This document shows positions 58,911 to 64,000 of a stretch of 64,000 nucleotides of DNA, in pieces. Within the stretch, counting starts at the first letter, position 1. The number at the start of each line of letters is the position of its first letter. Made by a program: the position numbers and the translations under genes. Origin of the DNA: an uncultured Treponema sp. (lineage in GTDB: Bacteria; Spirochaetota; Spirochaetia; Treponematales; Treponemataceae); the NCBI GenBank assembly GCA_949299755.1, contig CASGBA010000012.1, positions 1 to 64,000 of the forward strand, given 5' to 3'. The notes under the pieces are model-generated. The model saw nothing but the letters and a program-made list of their open reading frames with translations. It was not told the origin of the DNA and searched no databases.

Positions 58911-60323
58911 TCAGGATGAAACTTTCCCGGTGAAATCCTTGAGGGCCTTGATTTGCTCCGCAACGGCTTCCGGTGCAGGTCCGCCCGGAATATTTCTTGC
59001 GGAAACACAGGCTTCCGGAGACAACACCCCGTACACATCCATTCCGATAAGGTCGGAATGGGCGGAAAACCGCTCAAAAGGAAGCCGGCTCATGTCGGCG
59101 ATGCCGGAGTCAATGCACTCCCGGACCACGGAAGCCGCTACCCCATGGGCTGTACGGAAAGGCATCCCCTTGCGTACAAGATAATCCGCCAGATCGGTGG
59201 CATTGGCATGACCGCCGGTACAGGAAGCTTTCATCCTGCTCACGTTCCAGGAAGCGGAGCCTATCATTTTGTTGAAAACCTTCAGACAGGAAAGGGTTGT
59301 GTCATAGGCGGAAAAAAGGCTTTGTTTATCTTCCTGCATATCCCTGTCATAAGAAAGGGGAAGCCCTTTCATCATTGTAAGGAGGGCTATCAAGTCTCCG
59401 AATACGCGCCCGCTCCTTCCCCTGATTAATTCGGCGAAATCGGGATTCTTTTTCTGGGGCATGATGCTTGAGCCGGTGGACCAGTTCTCCGAAAGATTGA
59501 TGAAACCGAATTCCTCCGTTGACCAGAGCACAACCTCCTCACAATACCGTGACAAATGCACCATCAAAATGGAAAGTGCGGAGAGGGTTTCCAGACAATA
59601 ATCCCTGTCCGACACAGCGTCCAGGGAATTCAAGGTCAAGGATGAAAAACCGAGGGATGAGGCAACCTGCCGCCTGTCCAGGGGAAGGCCGCTGGCAGCA
59701 AGAGCCCCGGAACCCAGGGGCATAAAGTCCATCCGTTTCAGGGCATCCCCGAGGCGGCCGTAATCCCGGGTCAGGGGCCAGCACCAGGCGCAAAGATGAT
59801 GGGCCAGGGTTACAGGCTGGGCACGCTGCATATGGGTATAACCGGACATGAGGGTCCCGGTATGTTTTTCCGCCACGGAAACCAGGGTATTTATCAGAGA
59901 CAGGATTTCATCCTGAAGTTCCGTTAAAGCCCGACGCAGATAAAGCCTTTCATCCAAGGCAATCTGGTCGTTGCGGCTCCGCCCTGTATGGAGTTTCCTA
60001 CCCACATCCCCTATCCTGTCAGTCAGAACAGCTTCCACAAAAGAATGGATGTCCTCCGCTGAAGTATCTATATTCAGTTTCCCTGTCTCTATATCTTCCG
60101 CAATCCGGGACAGGGTTTTGGCTATGAGATCCGCATCCTCCAGGGGAATTATTCCCCGGCGGCCCAACATTTCCGCATGGGCGATACTGCCCCGTATATC
60201 ATCCTGCACCATACGGGCATCCACATTGATTGAGGTTTCAAAGGCTACAGCGTCAGCGTCCGGTCCTTCCTTAAAACGTCCGCTCCAAAGGGGCGCATGA
60301 TTATCATTTTTCTCAAAAGACAT
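58911..60323 (-). CDS. argH: Argininosuccinate lyase
   Basis: ATG 60323 (MSFEKND) has GGAG in its leader. The 470-residue enzyme has the fumarase-superfamily signature SSIMPQKKNPD and the ArgH-typical GRSRNDQIALDERLYLRR. It cleaves argininosuccinate to arginine and fumarate. No other arginine-synthesis gene is in the window. It sits between two parts of a sugar ABC system and after a terminator, so it is its own unit. Confidence 0.96.
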   Translation of the reverse strand: MSFEKNDNHAPLWSGRFKEGPDADAVAFETSINVDARMVQDDIRGSIAHAEMLGRRGIIPLEDADLIAKTLSRIAEDIETGKLNIDTSAEDIHSFVEAVLTDRIGDVGRKLHTGRSRNDQIALDERLYLRRALTELQDEILSLINTLVSVAEKHTGTLMSGYTHMQRAQPVTLAHHLCAWCWPLTRDYGRLGDALKRMDFMPLGSGALAASGLPLDRRQVASSLGFSSLTLNSLDAVSDRDYCLETLSALSILMVHLSRYCEEVVLWSTEEFGFINLSENWSTGSSIMPQKKNPDFAELIRGRSGRVFGDLIALLTMMKGLPLSYDRDMQEDKQSLFSAYDTTLSCLKVFNKMIGSASWNVSRMKASCTGGHANATDLADYLVRKGMPFRTAHGVAASVVRECIDSGIADMSRLPFERFSAHSDLIGMDVYGVLSPEACVSARNIPGGPAPEAVAEQIKALKDFTGKVSS

Positions 60324-60407
60324 ATCCACTCCGGAAAAGAGTTTATATTGTATCGCAATTTTATTCAACAAACAGACGGCTCCGTTCCTGGACAGAGGAA
60401 AACAGCG

Positions 60408-60443
60408 TAAAAAAAATGCTTGCCACTCCGGACAAGCATTTTT
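60408..60443 (-). terminator. Terminator of the sugar ABC operon
   Basis: AAAAATGCTTG (60412-60422) with CAAGCATTTTT (60433-60443); the minus strand continues with a T-run. It separates the permease operon from argH. Confidence 0.88.
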
Positions 60444-60460
60444 AAACAGGTAAATGGATT

Positions 60461-61318
60461 TTATCCTTTTACGGCACCGGCAAGAACACCACGGATTATG
60501 TGTTTCTGACAGGCAATATAGAAGATGATGACAGGAACCATGGCAAGCACAAGCATGGCCATCATGGCGCCCATATCCACGGAACCGTATCCGCCACGCA
60601 AATACTGGATTGCGATGGGAATGGTTCTGTAATCCGTTCCGATGGTAAGGTAAGGCAGAAGGTAGTCATTCCAAACCCACATTATTTCCAGAATACCGAT
60701 TGTAATCGCAGGACTTTTCAGCATGGGCAAAATAACGTGCCGGAAAGTTTGGGGCGGAGTGGCTCCGTCAATCATTGCAGCCTCTTCCAAGGACACCGGA
60801 ATCGATTTGATGAAGCCGGCATACATGAATGTTGACATTCCGCTTCCGAAACCCACATATACAAAAATAATTCCGATGGGGTTATCAAGATGAAGCATAT
60901 TTGCCATTTTACTCATAGTAAACATAACCATCTGGAAAGGAACGATCATCGAAAAAATCAATGTATAGTAAATGGCGGAAGTAACTTTATTTTTAACCCT
61001 TGTAATATACCAAGCCATCATGCTCGACAAAAGAAGAATTCCCACAACCGACATAATGGTAATCCACAGTGAATACCCAAAGGCTGAAAAGAAAGATGTT
61101 TTTTCAATTCCAGAGGTATAGTTTTCACCACCAACAAAGGTTAAGTTATCGGGATCCAAAGAAGGAAGTGTAAAAGGCTGGGAAGATATAAAGAAACGTC
61201 CTTTAAAGGAATTCATGAGAACTACAAAAATAGGATACAAAACAACAAAAGCCATACAGCACAGGAAAAGAAGGATCAAAAGATTCGAGCTTTTGTTTTG
61301 TTGGAGTTTATTACTCAT
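60461..61318 (-). CDS. Sugar ABC transporter permease (MalG type)
   Basis: The 285-residue protein has six membrane segments and the permease EAA loop EEAAMIDGATPPQTFRHVILPML, which contacts the ATPase. GGAGG precedes the ATG. Its start overlaps the end of the other permease by ATGA. It forms the inner-membrane channel with the MalF-type partner. Confidence 0.94.
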   Translation of the reverse strand: MSNKLQQNKSSNLLILLFLCCMAFVVLYPIFVVLMNSFKGRFFISSQPFTLPSLDPDNLTFVGGENYTSGIEKTSFFSAFGYSLWITIMSVVGILLLSSMMAWYITRVKNKVTSAIYYTLIFSMIVPFQMVMFTMSKMANMLHLDNPIGIIFVYVGFGSGMSTFMYAGFIKSIPVSLEEAAMIDGATPPQTFRHVILPMLKSPAITIGILEIMWVWNDYLLPYLTIGTDYRTIPIAIQYLRGGYGSVDMGAMMAMLVLAMVPVIIFYIACQKHIIRGVLAGAVKG

Positions 61319-62160
61319 TGTTCCACCTCCTTGCTGCGGGTAACCCGGAGCTGTATTAAGGCAATTGCCGCAACAATGATTGTGAACATAACAGCTTTCG
61401 CCTGCCCTACACCTTCAAAACCGCTGCGCCCGTAAAAGGTATTGTAAATATTTAAGGCAAGCAATTCCGTTTGTTTTCCAGGTTCACCGGCAGTAAGGGC
61501 CAGGTTCTGGTCAAACAGTTTGAAACCGTTGGTCATTGTCATAAAAAGACAAATTGTTATGGAAGGCATAATAGACGGAATTATTATTTTAAACAGGGTT
61601 TGCCAATAACCGGCTCCGTCTATGGAAGCCGCTTCCAGCATATCAGAAGAAATATTCTGAATGGCGGCAATATAAATAACCATCATGTAACCGGCGTTCT
61701 GCCAGTTCATAAGAATAACCAATCCCCAAAAACCGTATTTAGCATCGGAAACGATGGTAGCCCCGTAATTGACAAGGAAACCGTTAATCATAACCTGCCA
61801 AATCCAACCGAGTACAATACCACCGATAAGGTTGGGCATAAAGAAAATCGTCCTGAAAACGTTGGTTCCTTTAAGACCCCGGGTAAGCATCACTGCCAAA
61901 GCGAAGGCAAGAACATTTATTGAAACCACAGAGATAATTGTAAAGGCAACGGTTGTCCAAAAAGATGAAACAAAATACCCGTCAACAGTAAAAGCTTTTA
62001 TGTAATTTGAAATTCCAACCAACTTGGCATTGGTGACATTTGTAAATTCGCAAAAAGAAAGGTAAATACCCATTATCATGGGTATTAAAAAGGCTATAAG
62101 GAAACACAATAAGCCTGGAAGCACGAATAGTGGAAAATATTTCCGTAAAGATTTTTCCAT
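61315..62160 (-). CDS. Sugar ABC transporter permease (MalF type)
   Basis: ATG 62160 (MEKSLRKYFPLF) has AGAGG upstream. The 281-residue protein has six membrane segments and the EAA loop LEAASIDGAGYWQTLFKIIIPSI. It is coupled to the MalG-type gene (ATGA) and lies after the binding-protein gene with two hairpins between. Confidence 0.94.
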   Translation of the reverse strand: MEKSLRKYFPLFVLPGLLCFLIAFLIPMIMGIYLSFCEFTNVTNAKLVGISNYIKAFTVDGYFVSSFWTTVAFTIISVVSINVLAFALAVMLTRGLKGTNVFRTIFFMPNLIGGIVLGWIWQVMINGFLVNYGATIVSDAKYGFWGLVILMNWQNAGYMMVIYIAAIQNISSDMLEAASIDGAGYWQTLFKIIIPSIMPSITICLFMTMTNGFKLFDQNLALTAGEPGKQTELLALNIYNTFYGRSGFEGVGQAKAVMFTIIVAAIALIQLRVTRSKEVEQ

Positions 62161-62198
62161 AAAATGAACCTCTGAATTCCGGGGAGCAAAACACAAGA

Positions 62199-62269
62199 AA
62201 GGCCGGCTCACGTGCATGGACACGGAACCGACCTTCACAACAAACCGCTTAAGCTTTCAAGAAAGCTTA
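62199..62269 (-). other. Two hairpins between binding-protein and permease genes
   Basis: TAAGCTTTC-AA-GAAAGCTTA (62250-62269) starts at the stop codon of the binding-protein gene. A second stem pairs 62199-62209 with 62225-62235 (one G-T pair), followed on the minus strand by a TCTTGTGTTTT tail. They could stabilise the binding-protein mRNA or partly stop transcription. Confidence 0.6.
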
Positions 62270-63625
62270 TTTGGCGTTTTTAAGCGCCCACTCAGAAGCC
62301 CATCCGTCACGGGCGATCTTTTCAACAGCCGCCCAGTCGCCTTTTCCTTCATAATATGCAAGGATGGCTGAACCGAGGCTGTCCTTCCATGCTTCGGAAG
62401 GAATGGCGCTGAATACCCATGGAATGGAAGAAATACCGGGCTTATTCATCCAGATGCTGACCTGCTTGGACAGAGGATCAGCGGGAAGATCGGCATCAGT
62501 GAAGCTGTTAAACGGAGTGATGAACATCAAATCGTTTGAAACGAGTTTCTTTCCTGTTTCTGAGCTGAAGAGCCATGTAAGGAATACATCGGCACCTTTC
62601 TGGGCTTCGGCACTGGCCTGGGAGTTGATGCAGAGATAGTTTTCTGTTCCAACGCACAACCCATACCCTTTTTCGCCTGAAACACCGGTATAGATAGGCA
62701 GGAATTTAATATCTTCACTGGCAACCTTGTTTCCGGTTGTTCCGAGAATCTGGGCAGCGGCCCAGTTACCGTTCTGTACCATGGCGCACTGACCAAGGGC
62801 GAATTCAGCCATTGAGTCATCTACGCTTTTGGCACCAAGAAGGTTCTTGGGAGTAACACTGTTATTTGCATACAGGTCAAGGATATTCTTGAAGTTGGCA
62901 CCGTATTTGAAGCTGATTTCAGATGCATTCAAAGCGACACCCAATGCGGAATCAGCAGCCACCCTCTGTTCGTCAAATTCAAAGAACAAGGGAACATTTA
63001 CAGTGTGGGTCTGCCATCTCCACTGGTTACCGGCTGACATGGATGTGGAAGCAAATACACCCTGGATTCCAAGGGCATCCTTGTTTTTCTGCATATCTTC
63101 CACAACAGCTTTGAGGGTTGCGAAATCAGTAATTTCTTCCGCGGAAGAAATGGCAACCGCTTTGTTGGGAAGGGCGAAATAAGCCCTCATGATGGCATCA
63201 TTGTAAATGATGCCGTAGCCTTCAACTGCGTAGGGGATGGCCTTGACCACTCCTGCCCGGGCGAGAGCCATTGATTTGTCAGCCAACAACTTATAAAACT
63301 CTGTGTTTTCAAGATCGGCGGCATTTGCATCAAAATTGCCCAACCCGATAGGACCGTTTGTCTGGAAGATAACAGGCGGGTTTGACTTTGCGATTTCACT
63401 GCGAAGTGTCTGCTCGTAGGTTCCAGAAGCAGCGGTTACAACTTTGAGCTTATAACCGGGATTTTCAGCTTCAAAAGCAGGAGCCACTTTCTTTGTGTAG
63501 ACATCTGCAATTTCAGGTTTGAAGTTCAGGAAGTAAATTTCCTGTCCCTTTTCGGAACCGCCGGCCGCGAACACCATTCCGCAGGCAATAAGGGCGGTAA
63601 GTAAAATAGCGATACCTTTTTTCAT
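62267..63625 (-). CDS. Sugar ABC transporter solute-binding protein
   Basis: ATG 63625 (MKKGIAILL) has GAGGAGG 6 bases upstream. The 452-residue protein is a type II (MalE-like) binding protein with a signal peptide that includes LIAC (possible lipobox) and FAAGGSEKG. The body shows FEAENPGYKLKVVTAASGTYEQTL and DSMAEFALGQCAMVQNGNWA. It delivers a sugar or oligosaccharide to the permease pair. Confidence 0.93.
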   Translation of the reverse strand: MKKGIAILLTALIACGMVFAAGGSEKGQEIYFLNFKPEIADVYTKKVAPAFEAENPGYKLKVVTAASGTYEQTLRSEIAKSNPPVIFQTNGPIGLGNFDANAADLENTEFYKLLADKSMALARAGVVKAIPYAVEGYGIIYNDAIMRAYFALPNKAVAISSAEEITDFATLKAVVEDMQKNKDALGIQGVFASTSMSAGNQWRWQTHTVNVPLFFEFDEQRVAADSALGVALNASEISFKYGANFKNILDLYANNSVTPKNLLGAKSVDDSMAEFALGQCAMVQNGNWAAAQILGTTGNKVASEDIKFLPIYTGVSGEKGYGLCVGTENYLCINSQASAEAQKGADVFLTWLFSSETGKKLVSNDLMFITPFNSFTDADLPADPLSKQVSIWMNKPGISSIPWVFSAIPSEAWKDSLGSAILAYYEGKGDWAAVEKIARDGWASEWALKNAK

Positions 63626-63667
63626 CAGATTCCTCCTCAAAAATCTTTTGTAATATGGTACGGGAAA

Positions 63668-63697
63668 ATGTTACACCTCTTTATTTTTAACTGTCAA
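63668..63697 (-). promoter_or_regulatory. Promoter of the sugar ABC operon
   Basis: On the minus strand TTGACA (63697-63692), 18 bases, TAACAT (63673-63668), ahead of a leader with GAGGAGG. Confidence 0.8.
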
Positions 63698-63716
63698 GTT
63701 TTTTCAAATAAACGTA

Positions 63717-63741
63717 AAAAAAAAACAGCTGTTGACAACAG
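63717..63741 (-). terminator. Terminator of the sensor kinase gene
   Basis: On the minus strand CTGTT-GTC-AACAG (63741-63729) is followed by CTGTTTTTTTTT. The stem is short (5 bp), but the T-run is long. Confidence 0.55.
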
Positions 63742-63773
63742 GGTTGATTAACCTTATTTTCGGTTTTAAGGAT

Positions 63774-64000
63774 TCAGGATACAGCCAGAACAGGAAGGAT
63801 AACTGAAACATCAACCATGGTTTCCCCGGAAGAGAGAACATCATCACCGGAAATGTTTTTTCCATCTGAATCCACATTGCGCACCGAAACGGAACCATGG
63901 TGCAGTGAAACAACAGCCTTTGCAATCGAAAGCCCAAGACCTGATCCTGAGGTACTGCGGGAACGGTCTCCCCTGTAAAGGCGGTTGAAAATTCTGGGTA
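63774..64000 (-). CDS. Sensor histidine kinase, C-terminal end (partial)
   Basis: The open frame enters from the right edge and ends at TGA (63776-63774). It reads [12 protein letters not shown] (F box), then [22 protein letters not shown], the G2 box and last strand of a histidine-kinase ATPase domain, followed by a short C-terminal strand. The N-terminal sensor, DHp and any response-regulator gene lie outside the window. The gene lies upstream of the sugar ABC operon on the same strand, separated by a terminator and the operon's own promoter. Confidence 0.93.
   Translation of the reverse strand, partial: PRIFNRLYRGDRSRSTSGSGLGLSIAKAVVSLHHGSVSVRNVDSDGKNISGDDVLSSGETMVDVSVILPVLAVS

Noticed and set aside
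63704-63937. 77-codon minus-strand open frame at the right end
   Set aside because: A different minus-strand frame clearly encodes a histidine-kinase G2 box, so this one is a shadow.
1-64000. Mobile element, prophage, CRISPR or defence island
   Set aside because: No transposase, integrase, cas gene, repeat array or attachment-site duplication next to the tRNAs was seen.

Overview
The window is one dense stretch of chromosome from a spirochaete of the Treponema group. The call rests on gene content. There is a TPR-protein-associated TRAP transporter (TatT, TatP and a fused TatQM), a large stock of TPR proteins, a membrane RsbU-like phosphatase with STAS and HATPase partners, an LPP20-type lipoprotein, and many short lipoprotein-style signal peptides. 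No insertion sequence, prophage, integrase, CRISPR array or plasmid-type gene was recognised. Four tRNA genes are present (Pro-UGG, Arg-UCU, Thr-CGU, Leu-UAA). No species name can be given from sequence alone.

Layout. 0-5 kb: tail of a probable xseA, xseB and mutL, then a convergent pair of TPR membrane or periplasmic proteins. 5-10.7 kb: a plus-strand run of a TPR protein with a dead Mrr-like domain, a metallophosphoesterase, a ParB-fold protein and an RsbU/RsbV/RsbW-like partner-switching set. 10.7-18 kb: two cell-envelope or PilZ-like genes on the minus strand, aconitase, a ComFB-fusion protein, two tRNAs, a DUF3793-flavodoxin operon, an unknown gene and an ATP-grasp ligase. 18-27 kb: a tandem AAA protein, a ferredoxin, a membrane protein plus a LysM/M23 peptidase that appears to start at CTG, a PEGA-like protein, a structured RNA with a strong terminator, PBP1A, a tiny ParB-like protein and MetF. 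27-36 kb: a DEAD-box helicase, a UDPGP-family nucleotidyltransferase, ComM, a PHP phosphoesterase, two cyclic-nucleotide-binding proteins, tRNA-Thr and a LacI-type regulator. 36-41 kb: a TrpR homologue divergent from the tatT-tatP-tatQM operon. 41-50 kb: two TatD-type hydrolases around tRNA-Leu, an acetyltransferase, MiaA, a CBS-ACT protein and a full branched-chain amino-acid ABC transporter (livK-H-M-G-F order of transcription). 50-58 kb: a pseudo-M48/BamE-like protein, dapB-lysC, a P-loop kinase, an LPP20 lipoprotein and an RNB exoribonuclease. 58-64 kb: a sugar ABC ATPase, argH, a sugar-type ABC binding protein with two permeases, and the C-terminal end of a sensor histidine kinase that runs off the right edge.

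Physiology suggested. The cell imports amino acids and sugars or other organic solutes through ABC and TRAP systems. It makes diaminopimelate-pathway intermediates (LysC, DapB), builds peptidoglycan with PBP1A and M23 enzymes, and uses ferredoxin and flavodoxin, as expected of an anaerobe. Regulatory layers visible are partner switching (PP2C/STAS/HATPase), cyclic-nucleotide-binding proteins, possible c-di-GMP reading (ComFB, PilZ-like), LacI and TrpR regulators and a two-component kinase.

Most notable observations. (1) Many operon-leading genes have a -10 hexamer ending only 6-9 nt before the start codon and no Shine-Dalgarno, which points to leaderless mRNAs. (2) A compact three-way-junction RNA with a mutually exclusive alternative helix and a terminator lies just before PBP1A. 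(3) A M23 peptidase gene has only a CTG start, with an ideal ribosome binding site. (4) A secreted protein combines a zinc-less M48 fold with BamE-like repeats. (5) A TPR protein carries a catalytically dead Mrr nuclease-like tail.
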